Assembly: GCA_006384855.1 (NCBI GenBank)
Contig: VCJN01000126.1
Coordinates: forward strand, 62,001 to 126,000
Reading direction: 5' to 3'
From: Tetraselmis striata
Taxonomy: Eukaryota > Chlorophyta > Chlorodendrophyceae > Chlorodendrales > Chlorodendraceae
DNA: 64,000 bases
Made by a program: the position numbers and the translations under genes. A model generated the notes under the pieces. It was not told the DNA's origin. It was given only the letters and a program-made list of their open reading frames with translations, and did not search any database. Positions 1 to 11,484 of the stretch are shown piece after piece (the stretch's first letter is position 1; each line of letters opens with the position of its first letter).

Positions 1-710
1 AGGAGTGGCGCAGCTCTGGCAGCGAGGACGATGATGACGTCACCGACATCGCTGTGCCCGTCCTTTTACCAGTTTGTGCAGCCCGGCAGGATGCCGCCCC
101 GTCACCCCTGAGCCGGCAGGACAGCCGGATGATTGGCTTGGTGTACATCCGTCATCGTCACAAGCGGCATGTGACACCGTTTCTCTTTGGTGCAGGTGGA
201 CTGGATGCGGCGTGGCCTAATGTGCGTCCGGCTGAAGAAGCTACACGACGCCGAGCGAGCCATGCGCGTCGCCGTGCACCACGGCTTCAACATGACGTGC
301 TGCCAGATTTTGTTCCAAATATACGGCGCACAAGGCATGGTATCCGAGGCACTGAGCACCGCGCTGGAGGTACGTATGTGGTCGACGCGCAGTATGGTGC
401 CACCGACCTGATAGTCATTGCGTTCTGCTTATTTGGCCCCATCCGCGAGCCTGCCGTTTTTTGTCACATGGGTCGAAATAGCTCCACCCTTCAAAGCTCC
501 GTTTGGGAGAGACGAGGGCAGGAAGGCATGGTCTCCGAGATGCTGAACGGTAAGAGGGGGACGGTCATTCCGGGGACAATTAGGCTGTGAGAGGCTTTGT
601 GGGTTGTTTTCGAGCAGATGCTGCAGTTCCACCACAAACGGATTCAAGCACTCGGGAGCCAGTCCCGACAGCAGCCCTCCCCTACAGCTGTTTGGATGGT
701 ATCCAGCCTG
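1..710 (+). CDS. Helical-repeat (TPR/ChAPs-like) protein, 3' part of a gene cut by the window edge
   Basis: Two internal exons are well supported. 196-369 has a pyrimidine-rich acceptor ending gtgcag and a gtacgt donor. About 618-710 has an acceptor ending cgagcag and a gtgcgc donor. Both are in phase 0 and join without a stop. An acidic stretch (GSEDDDDVTDIAV) near 20-60 may be the preceding exon. The encoded segment (VDWMRRGLMCVRLKKLHDAE, then AERAMRVAVHHGF and a LALE-type helix) has the helix-turn-helix spacing of TPR-like repeats. It recalls ChAPs/Chs5-Arf1-binding family proteins, which act in trans-Golgi cargo export. That family assignment is from memory and tentative; only the helical-repeat character and the exon structure are seen. 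The upstream gene body lies outside the window. I could not find the exon that should follow the donor at 711. Confidence 0.5.
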
Positions 711-715
711 GTGCG

Positions 716-743
716 CCCCCCCCCCCCCCCCCCCCCCCCCCCC
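716..743 (+). repeat. poly(C) run, 28 nt
   Basis: Uninterrupted C run beginning five bases after the GT of the donor at 711, so it is intronic for the preceding gene and C on the sense strand. Confidence 0.95.
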
Positions 744-2160
744 ACTCCCCGGCTGACTGAGAGTGCCCTTGCTTGATGTCAAGGTGCCTGACAGATGTCA
801 CCACATAAACGACCAGGGTTGATCATATCTGCAACTGTGCCCTGGCAGGTCATGGTTAGCGGACTTCAGGTCGTGAGGGATGTATTCGGCAGTAGAGCTG
901 GGCCCGCCCCCGCGGAGACTCTGATGAACTCCTTGTTTCACGCGGCTGTCGAGTGGCAAACAGATGGATTTGATTCCTAACTGCAATGCCACGACGGCGT
1001 GAGTAAAGCTTGAATGTTGGCTCTGATTGTCATTATATGTAGTGATGAAATGTATGATGATTGATAGACGCTCACCCGTACCTCGTGTGCACCCCTCTCC
1101 CCGTATTGGGGACAGTGCGCGTGGTACGACTACCGCACCGGTATGTGGCAGGCCGGAATGGTTTCTCATTGATGGGAAGAAAATCATTATCTTCATCAGC
1201 TACGAGTCAGTCCCCACGACAACCTGGCCCAGGTGATAATCCATAGACACGCTTAACAAGAGGATTAAATTTTCGAGCACGCTTACTCCGGGGACGAATC
1301 CCCACACTTAATTTGCGCAACCCTTGGCAACCCTTATTGTATTCGTCGAGAACGGTAGCGCGGAGCCTCGTACGCTGGATGTTTGAGGGCGCCCAAACTT
1401 AGGCCATATGGTAATCTATCATATTTTAGTTAACACTACAGTCCTCCACAAAAGTCGTTGGATATTTTCATGGGAGTACTTTTCATTGGATTGCATGGGG
1501 TCGATAAACCCGCGCATAGTTCATGCCGTTGCAGCCATTGATAGTAAATATGTGACAAAAGGTGTACATTGTCTGCTCGGGCAATGCAAAGTGTTTGTGG
1601 CTAGCACATAGCACATGTTGTGTGGTGACACCAAAACAACATGGATTGTAAAACTGGTCTGTGGTTGGTTTGAATGCATGATATGCAAATAGTTTGATAG
1701 GAAGGAGGTCGTTTTTTCTCGCATGGCGGCGGAGATATATAAGCTTGCAGACTCTCCTATGCTGCTCGGCACATGCTTTGGGATATATATTTGGCCATCT
1801 ACCTGCCCGTATGCGAATACGCAATGTGGCAGTCTGCCCTATTGAAAGCAGAACTTTTGTAATCGCGTTTTAATTCATATCAACTCGACGTTGTATTAGA
1901 TTGGACGTCAAGACGGAATATGAAAGCCTGTGAGCAGGCCTATTACCGTGTGCTGCGTTTAGATTTGGATTCTAATACAACGGCAAGTTGTTGTGATTCT
2001 TCAAAGTTCCCCCTCTTTTCTGCTATTCCAACCAACCACCTCATGGTTGGCAGGGGCGCATGATGGGGCCATGTGGTGGGCTACGTTAAGTGTAGTGCTT
2101 TCAGCAATCCACTTTGAAACAATAGAACACAGCCCCAAATGTAGTCCGATTTCCGATCAT
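744..2160. other. Gene-free stretch
   Basis: AT-rich from about 1250 on. Short ORFs here lack coding character and recognisable motifs. No repeat structure was seen apart from common low-complexity words. The right end runs into the retroelement fossil. Confidence 0.5.
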
Positions 2161-2164
2161 AAAT

Positions 2165-3960
2165 TTTTGAATTAATGCGGAAAACAGCGAGGGGAGGTAA
2201 AGGAAAGCCCCATGTGGCTGAGTTTTATACTGTCCGTATACATGTGATTAAGGATTATCCTGATTTGCATTTGGACGATTCAATGCCACTTGAAGATAAG
2301 GAGGCTGTTCGTAAAATAATTCATGAGGAGTTTCCGGATGTGTTAAAACCGGTTTATAGTGCTCTGCAGCATCGACCATGGCACCGTAACATTTATCTAA
2401 CTGGTACTATGAAGAAATAACGTCTCAATCGGTTGCCCCCGGCTGAACGTGACGAATTAGATCGCCAATTGAAATCAGCTATTGAAGCCGGACTTGTACG
2501 TCCTATTCAATATGACTTTGGCTCGCCTATTCTTTTTGTCAGGAAGGAGGATGGACATCTTCGGATATGTGTGGACCTTCGTGGTCTCAATCATGTTACT
2601 CGGAAGGATGCGCGTCCCTTCCCGCGTATTGATGAAACTCTTGATGAGTTGAGGAAAGCTCGATGCTACCAATTTAGATTTAGCCTCCAGTTATTGGCAG
2701 GTTGCTATTATAGCTGAGGGGGATATACATAAAACTGCATTGCAAACACCTGATGGGTTATATAATGGGTGGAAAGCCTATTGTGATAAATGTCCAATCT
2801 GTATGCGGGCACGTTATCGTCCGAAGTCGGCAGCAGCGACGCAGCTGCTACCAGTGCCACCACGTCAATGGCATTCCCGCTGGTTTGAATTTCATTACCG
2901 AATTACCTGTGAGTAATGGTTTTGATGCAATGTTGTTTGTTGTATTCCATTTAACCCGCCAAGCACATTTTATTCCGACGATTAAAACTGTGACTGGTGA
3001 ATATTCAGCTGAATTATTTCTGACAAAAATATACAAGCTGCATGGTTTACCAAAGGTTAGAATTTCGGACCGTGATCCGATATTTATGTTGTCTTTTTGG
3101 CAGAGTTTGTGGCGTGGCCTAGGCACTAAGTTAAAATATGTCTAGTGCCTAACATCCTGAAACGGATGGTCTGGCTGAAAGAATCAATGACATTGTCGGT
3201 GAACTGGCTCGAGCGTTTTCCGGCTTTGATGGCACCAATTGGGTTGATCAATTGCCGTTGATGGAATTTTCATGTAATTATAATCGTGCACTTGGCATTG
3301 AGCATACACTGTTTGAGGTTAATAACGGATTTAATCCTGAAACACCTCCTGACTTATTGTTTGCCATGAGGCCAACAATACATGTATCAGTCAGTGCTCA
3401 CAAAAAATCCAGAATATGAAAGCAATCCATAACTTAGTCAAATCGATTTTGGCAATTCATAAGGATGAGTTGACTGTTCGCCCTACGGAAAGGCAACAGG
3501 TGGATGTTCTCGTTTTCAATGTTGGAGATAAAGTGAGTATCGTAACTCGCTTGCTGAAAATCAATGGCCAAACTAACCAGAAGTTAATGGATATGCAGTT
3601 GGGTCCTTTTCCGATTATTGAGAAAATTGGCAATTATAGTTTCCTGGTTGCAGTTGCCTTCGGGGATAAAGTTGCATCCGGTTTTCCATGTGAATAGTTT
3701 AAGGTCATGTCCGACTGCATCTATTCGACGGGTTGTGCCAATGGTCACTGGTTTTGAGGAAGACCCTGGCAGCCATGAATTTGAAATTGAAAAGATATCC
3801 CGCCGTCAAAGTTGGCTTGATGCCTGGCCGCAAAGGATCTCAAATACATTTTTGGTGCACTTTTCAGATCACACCCCTCGGCCAAACATTCGCAAGGGGC
3901 ATGCCGCGCTGGAGCACATCGAGGAGAAACCGTGTTTTGCTTGTATGCTGATCCGGACAT
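2165..3960 (+). mobile_element. Ty3/gypsy-type LTR retroelement fossil (internal part)
   Basis: Reverse-transcriptase N-terminal motifs are visible: a proline-rich lead-in (LPPAERDELDRQL), then GLVRPIQYDFGSPILFVRKE and RICVDLRGLN, typical of Ty3/gypsy pol. Integrase core motifs follow (FITELPVSNGFDAMLFVV, HGLPKVRISDRDPIF), then a C-terminal stretch with a degenerate chromodomain-like tail near 3750-3950. Much of the RT and RNase H region is missing. No LTRs, primer-binding site or polypurine tract were recognised. The copy is clearly broken by several disruptions plus an internal deletion. It is old but not ancient, since the protein motifs are still readable. Base composition is more AT-rich than the host genes. 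Confidence 0.85.
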
Positions 3961-3992
3961 AGTGACAGACCAGCACTTACTCCAGTTTGGTA

Positions 3993-4023
3993 TGTGGGGC
4001 AGGATGTGGGGCAGGATGTGGGG
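3993..4023 (+). repeat. Short tandem repeat, about 12-bp unit
   Basis: About 2.6 copies of a GTGGGGCAGGAT-like unit just 3' of the Ty3/gypsy fossil. Confidence 0.7.
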
Positions 4024-4409
4024 TGCACATTTATCAGAATGACCCTGCACTACTAGCTGAATTTCCCTATAGCTGGTAAATGTAATCAATCAAAGTTATG
4101 CTGCCCGGCAATTCCGCGCAACGCCCCGGCGCCGCTGCCTTGCGCACCCAACGCCCACCGCCCAAAATCTAGCCCCCTTGGCCATCTGAATCGACGGCGG
4201 TTTTAAATAGCCCATGCTGGCAGTCTTGTTGGGTATGAGGGACTGCAAAGGGAGGTGACACAGTTGGTACAATCGTAGGGGTAAGGCGTGTCAGACGGTT
4301 ACACAATGCGAAAATTACAGCACTTTTGCGTGCTGCTACTCGCTACTTTACTGGCTACGGGCAACTATGCCTAATCTCTACCTTTAAGCACTTTTGGCTA
4401 ATGGCCCAA
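4024..4409. other. Gene-free stretch
   Basis: No ORF with coding character and no recognisable repeat between the retroelement fossil and the minus-strand ORF remnant. Confidence 0.4.
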
Positions 4410-4445
4410 CTATGCCTCATCTGTCCGCACTCTACTCTCCCAAGA

Positions 4446-4465
4446 GGGGGGGGGGGGGGGGGGGG
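4446..4465 (+). repeat. poly(G) run, 20 nt
   Basis: Uninterrupted G run. On the minus strand it is a C run at the tail of the uncharacterised minus-strand ORF remnant. Confidence 0.95.
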
Positions 4466-4499
4466 AGGAGGGTGGAGCATTCCATGAGCTGATTTCACT

Positions 4500-5352
4500 G
4501 CAAAATTTCGTGAGTCGACCAGTATAGAACAAGATCATGGCTGCCGGTATGTATCCGCTCATTGCGTGATGGGAGTCATTACGGCGGCCGTTGGCCCGGT
4601 ACCCTCGTCCACGCCCCACGAGATGTTGGGGTACTAACGGCAGGAAGCATGACCAGAGTGATGCAGCTGCACTTGCTGGATGCGGGTAATCGGAGACGAT
4701 GTCACCCGCTAAGCAGGCTTCCCAATTCTTGTCAGCCTCCATTAGTCTGCGCAAATTGATCAACGTGTCACGGGATATGGTGCAAGTGCATGGAGCGGGA
4801 CAGCATGGCCGTAGCCGCGAGCGCCATTGCCGTGAACAGCTTGAATTGGTCGGCAAAGGCTTCCCGTAGCTTTGGGTTCCCTTGTGGGCCCTTCTCGACG
4901 CACACTTTCAGGGGGCGGAAGAGCTGAGCCCGCGCCGCAGCGGGCCATATCCGGTCGACTTCGCTAGACAAGCCTCTATCAGAAACCCGGGTATCGTCCG
5001 GCGCGTCTATGAGGAAGAACTTCCAGCCCCGGAGACCCTCTGCCCCAACGGCGAGGATGCCCGACCATGTCTGTTCCTTGTCGAGAGAGTAGGCATACAT
5101 GTTGGTGTCGGTCCTGCGGGTTGGAACCCACCCCGGCTTGAGATGGATGCAACCCCTCTCCACCAATTGCTGAGTGAGGTAACGGCTGAACTCCGTAGGG
5201 ACGCCGTCGCACGCTTCGTGCTCCCTGTGGCGCTTGGCGATACTGGGCGAGGCGAGGAAACGTGGATATGGTGGGTAACGATGCTTGCCGGCGGCGGGTG
5301 GGTGCTGGTGTAGTTTATGGGTTTGGGTTCGGTAGCTTGGAGAAGCCGACAA
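4500..5352 (-). pseudogene. Uncharacterised minus-strand ORF remnant
   Basis: An open frame from 5352 to 4768 has good coding character (ERGCIHLKPGWVPTRRTDTN, LDKEQTWSGILAVGAEG, EAFADQFKLFTAMALAATAM). A second open piece in another frame lies at about 4500-4770 (TLINLRRLMEADKNWEACL), which suggests a broken reading frame. No family was recognised. The setting, inside a repeat-rich block, makes an element-borne protein likely. The alanine-rich helix near the end and the W/Y-rich middle are the only notable features. It could also be a degraded host gene. Confidence 0.35.
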
Positions 5353-5359
5353 TTTGCTG

Positions 5360-6144
5360 CACTACAAGTCGTTGGCAGCCCTGACGTAGTAAGCCGCTTG
5401 TCTCATTGTTTGGGCTTAATATTGTGCATACGCGTACGATCGATTTAAAAGCGGAGTACCCCAGATATCGCGACCCATTCCACGTTAAGGGGTACGTACG
5501 GCCGAATTAAGATTATGTAGAAAATGTGTGTCAAATGTGATCTCATCTTAACGCTATATACGGTCGCCATACATGATACTACGCTATGGCTACGCTACAA
5601 GCCGGAGTGCGCTGTATAACAACGGAGCGCGATGAGAACGAAGTCGTCCAGACGCCGGACTTAGTTTTTTTGAAAGCAGCCGCTGCACCTACGTGTACCT
5701 GACGCACACTCGCACACCCGACAGACAATACCGTAGCTGCTCGCCCCCCAGCACCCTCCATCATGGCCACCCTCGCCAAGCTAATTCCAGCACCCCCTAC
5801 GGCAAAGCTGTGAGGCCTGAAGGCATGACCATAACACTCGGTGCTCTATGCCGCACGGGACGCATCGTTGAGGACTTTGCGGCCGGCACTGTTCCGCGGC
5901 CAAGCCACCAACAACCATATCCGCGTTCACCCAGAGCAACCCTAGGGCGAGGACGCGTTCGGCTATGCTTTCGCGGACATACTGAACAACTGCGCTGAGC
6001 CAAAGCGGTGCCACGCAGCCGGCAAGAAGCACCTGCTTAAGGCAGGTTTTCAAGTGTCCGATTCGGGTTGTCGTCACGCCGTATTTTACCTCGTGCGTAC
6101 CCGACGCGACACGTGCCAAGATCTTGAACCAAAACACCCGAGCG

Positions 6145-6183
<39 letters not shown>

Positions 6184-6390
6184 CCGGGCAGGATCTAACA
6201 TGGGCTTGGCATATGAACACCTCCGTCGTTTGTCCATCCCATACTCCCACTACGAGCCGGGGGTTGGAGTCCACCCTGGAAGGTACAATGAGTCGGCGGG
6301 TGGTTGACATGACTGCATGGAGGATTTGAATTTCACAGACGTTGACCGTCCCGTGCCGCGTTTTTTGCTGTTGCTCCTGCAGCCAAGGAC
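5360..6390. other. Gene-free stretch with a 38-nt poly(C) run
   Basis: Short overlapping ORFs on both strands lack consistent coding character. The one clear feature is the longest C run of the window at 6145-6182. Confidence 0.5.
6145..6182 (+). repeat. poly(C) run, 38 nt, longest in window
   Basis: Uninterrupted C run, in no recognised gene. Confidence 0.95.
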
Positions 6391-6900
6391 AAGGCGGTGC
6401 TGTCGGATGTCTTTGACGATTGCTGGCCGCGCGACACTCACACGGGGACCCCTTACGCTCTGAAGAAGACGCCGAGGTTTCCCACCGCCGCGCCCCCTCA
6501 CATCGAGCGGATCTGCTACGCCACCTTCAACTACCGTGCCGGCTACATAGCCGCAAAACCACATATGCGCCAAGGAGATCATCATTGCCGCGTTCCGGTA
6601 GTACGCCCCCTCGTCCCCTTTCCTCCCAACCCCACTACGACCATCTTTGTGGGTTGTGCTGACGGTGCACCTTGTGTTGTACATGAAGCAAGGGAATCTG
6701 AGGAACTACCTCTCCCGGCCCTACTTATTCCAGGATGAGGGCAAGGACGGCCAAGCATGCGGTAGGAAGAAGGGACCATTGCCGAGCGAGGACAAACTCG
6801 TGGAGGCCCTCGACCTTGCAGAGGTCTGGCAGCAAAGCGAGCCGGGGAGGTACTACCAAGCCCGCAAGTGACCCCCTTCTAACGTGATGTTCAAGGGCGA
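6390..6900 (+). pseudogene. Unrecognised coding-like fragments
   Basis: Open stretches in different frames have coding-like composition: around 6390-6600 (DKAVLSDVFDDCWPRDTHTG, IERICYATFNYRAGYIA) and around 6680-6870 (GNLRNYLSRPYLFQDEGKDG, LVEALDLAEVWQQSEPGRYY). They may be parts of one broken protein, probably the 5' domain of an element in this block, but no family was recognised. Confidence 0.25.
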
Positions 6901-7014
6901 GGATGAGGTCTGCGAGGTGACGCCGCACCGGGAAGCCGCATGTGAGTCGCGTGTGTTTTCGCACTAGTTCGATTACACAGTCATCACCGCCGCGAAAAGC
7001 AATCAACACGCATA

Positions 7015-7422
7015 TTGACTTTCGCAGTGGCTGTGTCAGACCCCCGTCCAGTCCCTACGTTCGGCGGTAAGCCGATCGTATCGAGTGTTCAGCGCAACAA
7101 TATCGTGTTGCTGCCGTTGGCGGGCACCGCTGCGTCGCCAAAGGTCCACGGCTTGGTAATGGGTGTGCTGGCGCGGCAGCAGAAGAGGTCGGGCGGCATC
7201 ATCAAACACAATAACACCAACGCGGTCAAGAACCTGGCCGCCACGCAAGCCGTCCCCGGCGACAACGTCGACGAGGGCAGTAGCCCGGAACCCCCGCGGC
7301 CTAGAAGGCCAAGCAGCCCGCCAAGCCGGCGGCTGGAGCGTCGGCCCGGGGCCGGGATGGTGATGGGGTCAAGGCGGGCGGTGGGGCGTTCGGGTCGCGG
7401 GCCGGCCGCCGGGCCGCCGTAG
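7015..7422 (+). CDS. Unrecognised ORF with a disordered C-terminus
   Basis: An open frame of about 135 codons. The first half looks folded (PVPTFGGKPIVSSVQRNNIV, VHGLVMGVLARQQKRSGG). The second half is Pro/Arg/Gly-rich and disordered. There is no convincing ATG at the 5' end, so it is probably an exon or a fragment. It lies just upstream of the first tyrosine-recombinase element copy and could be a 5' ORF of that element; this is inferred from position only. Confidence 0.25.
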   Translation: MTFAVAVSDPRPVPTFGGKPIVSSVQRNNIVLLPLAGTAASPKVHGLVMGVLARQQKRSGGIIKHNNTNAVKNLAATQAVPGDNVDEGSSPEPPRPRRPSSPPSRRLERRPGAGMVMGSRRAVGRSGRGPAAGPP

Positions 7423-7627
7423 CCGCTGTCGGCACCGCAAAGCATGCCGGCCGCCGTGGCGGTCCAGGCCGAAACCGGATGTAAATAATTGATTCCGCCC
7501 GCCCAGTGTTGCGCGCCTCGCCGCCCACTGCCGCGCGCGCGCCATCGCGGATTAGGCCAGAGCGCAGCGAGATTGTCGGGCTTATGTAGAGGCAGACCCC
7601 GGATTAGAGACAGACCCCGGAATATTG

Positions 7628-7646
7628 ATGATGATGATGATGATGC
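7628..7646 (+). repeat. (GAT)n microsatellite
   Basis: About six copies of a GAT/ATG trinucleotide at the left edge of the recombinase-element region. Confidence 0.8.
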
Positions 7647-7777
7647 GCTTGATGCAGTTTATATATTACGAGAATGTCACGGAATGACTACAGACTAGTG
7701 TCATTATACTGGTAAGATTACATGATAAGTACATGGTATTATAGTATAACTACGAAGTGGTGCCGGAGCCTAGTGAC

Positions 7778-9600
7778 TACTCGGGTGGCGGCAGCGGCTG
7801 CAAGTCGCGGGCGTGGACGTGGGTGTGGCGGCGGTCGCGAGCGAAGGTCTAAGGTGAGCACGAATGACGGTGTGGGGCGCCTTTCGTCGGAGCTGCTGGC
7901 GCTTTGCGAGGCCACCTTTCGATGATCGCCGCACGGCAAACCCTAGCAGCTCAACGGCGGGATGAGCGCCATGTGCCCGGACCGGACCCTCCCACCTTAC
8001 AGACTTCATTTACACCTTCCTCGGTGCGGCGCTTCCTACAGCTACATCCGAGTGCGGCTCAACCATCCGACCACCTGCACATGGCGGCTCAACAATCCGC
8101 CTACCGTACCATCTCATCGCTGCGTCCATCGGTTGTTACACTGCGTGTTACAACTGGTTCGCAACGACCAACCTTCGCGCGTGTACGTTACGCGCGTGAC
8201 ATGCGCTAGGAGGGCAAAGGGCGCGCGGCGGGGCGGCCCTCCCACCTGTTACAAACCCGTCCGGCGACTACATACCAACCGCCGGAAACCTAACCGCTGC
8301 CGCCGAATATTTTGCTAAACTGAAGCGGCCCCATGCTACTCCGTCGGCCAAGCGCCGTACTTACGTAATTGACGAGCCCGAAGCTGTCGCCCCTTGGGCT
8401 GTTTTACTCCGGTCTCGCGTACATCAGGCGCTCGGCTCAGACGAGCTAGGACATCATTGGACCCTCGACCTACTCTCCAGGTATCTCCCCGCTCAGCCGC
8501 TCAAGAGCTACGCCGGCTGACTGTCTCGGTTCGCAGAGTTCTGCCACGACTCCAAGAACATCAGCCCGCTAGAGGCGACCACTGCTACTGTCGTCCGGTA
8601 CGTTGCTTGGATTGGTGAGCGGGGGCACATTGGGGCTATGTCGTTGCAGCCCTACTTGTCAACAATCAACTTGATCTTTGAGCTACACAACTTCGACCCG
8701 ATCATCAAGGACAGCCTGCACCTTACCGCGGCTCGTCGTGGCATGATGCTAAGGCAGCGCCGCCTAGAGGCTGCCCCTTTGCGAGTCCCTTTGCCAACTA
8801 ATGCCGCTTATAGCTTCGTCAAGCGCGCATAGTTTATTGTGTCTGCTCCTCTCCTCGAGTACCCGTACAACTTCCAAAGCCCTCACGGCCTCGGTTGTCA
8901 ACTTCATGTGCTTTGCCCGGGGACTTAGTGGCGTGTCCTGCCGAGTGCGGGACGTGCATGTCAACGACTACAACATTACTCTGCAGGTGTACCGCGAGAA
9001 GGGACGCGCCGGTCGATGCATGCCCGACGACCTGCGCGTATTGCTCTTTCCAGTGTTGGAGCACCCCCGCCCGCATTGTGCGTCTCCTGCACCACTTCAT
9101 CCACCATGTACAGTCGGCCCCCTTGGCCCATGTTGCCTTGGCCGAAACGATCTTCTGGGCGGTCAACCCGAGCGAGCAGTCCAAGTCTCGGACTGCCGCC
9201 ACAATGTCGGACTGTCTCTCTACAACCGTAGTTCGTCTTGTCAGTGCTCCCCCCCCCCCCTCCCCGGTTGGCACTTTCTGGAGCTCCTACAGCCTTCGCA
9301 AGGGAGCATCATCTGCCGCTAACGCCATCGAAACTCCACTGTCCCACATTCGCTACCAAGGCGGCTTGGCCACCATCTCCGACGTCGTTCGGGACTACAT
9401 CGACCCCAACATCCTTCCTTCGCATGGCGCGTGGTTCTTCTTTGGTCACATCGCGCCCTCCGCCACTTCCAAGTCAACAAGACTCCGCAACGGTGGTTTT
9501 CTCGGTGCCCCCTTCGTGACATGGCGCTACCCCTTCTCCGTCAATCTACCGCTTTCTCCGGTCGCTCATCACTTGCAAAACCAGACTCAACTTTGAAATG
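7778..9600 (+). mobile_element. Tyrosine-recombinase (DIRS-like or Crypton-like) element fossil, copy 1
   Basis: The element carries a recognisable tyrosine recombinase. An N-terminal core-binding domain lies at about 8530-8830 (ATTATVVRYVAWIGERGHIG, LQPYLSTINLIFELHNFDP, LHLTAARRGMMLRQRRLEAA). A catalytic domain follows, with an LSGVSCRVRDVHVND motif near 8925, then YSLRKGASSAANAIETPLSH with SDVVRDYIDPNI near 9280-9410. These fit the R...HxxR...Y layout, with the nucleophilic tyrosine probably in YIDP. The same DNA recurs in direct orientation at 16.05-17.7 kb. The 5' third (7.78-8.3 kb) is conserved between copies but unrecognised. The copy is broken by several disruptions. DIRS-like retroelement and Crypton cannot be told apart without a confirmed linked RT or element ends. 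Confidence 0.7.
9247..9259 (+). repeat. Interrupted poly(C) tract inside the recombinase fossil
   Basis: A short C run between the two halves of the catalytic domain of copy 1. Confidence 0.7.
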
Positions 9601-10615
9601 TTCTAAACTTGTTTATGGGGTTTCTTACTCCTTTCCCCAACCGCTTTTCCGGCTACCGTGCTGCTAAGTGGTACGGGCTACAAGGCACGTCGTTGCTCCC
9701 TTCTAATTAAGTGCAGCACGAGTAGGCATAAAAGCAGGCATAATAGCTGCTGAGCCATGCATCCGGTTTCGCTGCTTCCCCCCGCCCCCCCCTTGACTCC
9801 GTTTTCCATCAACGCTTTCACTTAACCTTCCAGCCAATTTCGGTTCTTGTCCGCGTAAAATTGCCTCCGCAACTTGTTTCGCAAAACCAGACAACTTTGA
9901 AACTTACATCATCTTTATCCCGCCTCCATCAGGCATCAGTACTGGTGTGCATCAGGCATCAGGCTTGATAACCGTACTAGCACGCATATTTTATAAAGCA
10001 CATCAATTTCTATACAAGCGAAAAATAGCATCCAATGTAATTTCGCGAAGCCTCGAAGGGTTACGCTGCCAGCTTGGTGCTGTGATCAGGACTGCCGGCA
10101 GCCGACCAGCAAGGTCGGTTGAAGCCAGAAGGCGTTTCGCGAAATGTGATGTTTTACTGTTGGGGTACGGAAAGCAGCCCCCGCTAGTACTTGGGAAAAC
10201 TGTCCCGTGGTCGTGAAAATGTTAATAACGTCTCGTGCTTTCTACGGGCATAGCGCTATATAACGATTACAAAGACGAGTAAGAGTAGTAACATCGAGCC
10301 CGACGCGGGGCGGCCGTGCCAGGCCGCAACTTGCACATACAGAAGCGCAACCTGTAGTCGCTACCCTGGATGACCGTTTCGTTCAAGTGTACCCTGTAAG
10401 GATTACCTGCCTGGTACGCGTTTTGGCGGACCAACAAACCGGAATATCGGACCAGTACGTAGTCTTCGGATTCCACGTGATACACTCGGTGTATATGATA
10501 TGGGGGTGCTGCGGTAGTAGTCGCTAGTTGTACCCGGTAGAACGTTCAAAGGTTGGCCGCGCGGTATCCCGCCCCGAGTACTCTTCGTCCTTGCCTGCCC
10601 TGGCCTGCTACAGGT
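9601..10615. other. Gene-free stretch after recombinase copy 1
   Basis: A word of about 25 bp at the recombinase 3' end (near 9571, GCAAAACCAGAC) recurs near 9880, a small internal duplication. No coding feature is supported. Confidence 0.4.
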
Positions 10616-10619
10616 ACGA

Positions 10620-11300
10620 GTGCAGGAGTGAATTACAAAAGTGCGAGCGGAACAAGTCCACCGCGCCGCTACAGAGTACTGTAGTCCACCGCTACGTAGC
10701 TATCTGCCTGATACTGTTGTGAATTACAAGAAGGCCATCAGTAACAATTCCACTACCGCTGAAAGCAATGCTGGTGTGAGTTACAAAAAGGACAGTAACA
10801 AATCCACCCACAGCTAAAAGTATTACTAAAAAATAGTAGTACTAAAAGCAGTACTGGTGTGAATTACAAAAAGGGCAGAAACAAATCCACCTACTGCTAA
10901 AAGTAGCACTAAAAAATCAACACATCAAGCCGCCCAAAAGCGGCCCGCATAAAGAATGAGGCAGGACTGGTAATCCTTACTGGTTTGGGATTTTGGATAT
11001 TGGATTTTGCAACTCTCTCACTGCTACTAGTACAGGTGCCGTAGATATCGTATATCTTGTGTTGATCTCATAGTACTGCTCATCCATCCATCCCGCCTCG
11101 TGCGGGGTGCGGGTCGCTTTTTACCCGGCTACCGGTACTTTCTTTGTTGATCTTTTAGTACCGCTTGTAGCGGTTGATTTGTTACTGGCCTTTTTTGATT
11201 CACACCAGTGTAGCGGCGGATTCCTGACATACTCCTGGCCTTGTTGTGATTCACACCGGTACACTACTAGCGCGCTTATATTCCGTAGCGCGTTCATTCC
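10620..11300. repeat. Fold-back (inverted-repeat) element
   Basis: The left arm (about 10625-10945) holds three to four tandem copies of a unit beginning GTGTGAATTACAAAAAGG and continuing CAGTAACAAATCCACC. The right arm (about 11140-11265) carries two copies of the same unit in reverse complement (visible as GGCCTTTTTTGATTCACACC and a second GATTCACACC). The spacer is about 200 bp. Short single copies occur near 18333 and 53236. No transposase ORF lies between the arms, so this looks like a non-autonomous fold-back or MITE-like element. Confidence 0.6.
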
Positions 11301-11484
11301 GTACACTCTACACGTACGCTACTCGAGTATTCGCTACTGTAGAACAGCATATCGAGGTATGGTTGGTGATGCTCATATCCTGCTCCGTTTTGCAGCTACA
11401 TAGTTAATGGTACCCGTACTTGGCTAAATGTAGTTAGCTAGCCGATCCGCCAGATACCCAAGACGAGTAGGAGCGGCGGCAGCG

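Noticed and set aside
54-590. A 178-codon open frame at the left edge
   Set aside because: It overlaps the better-supported exon (196-369) in a different frame and runs through its splice signals; it has no motif.
2165-3960. Intact LTRs of the Ty3/gypsy fossil
   Set aside because: No pair of long direct repeats was seen on either side; the ends given are the limits of recognisable coding remains only.
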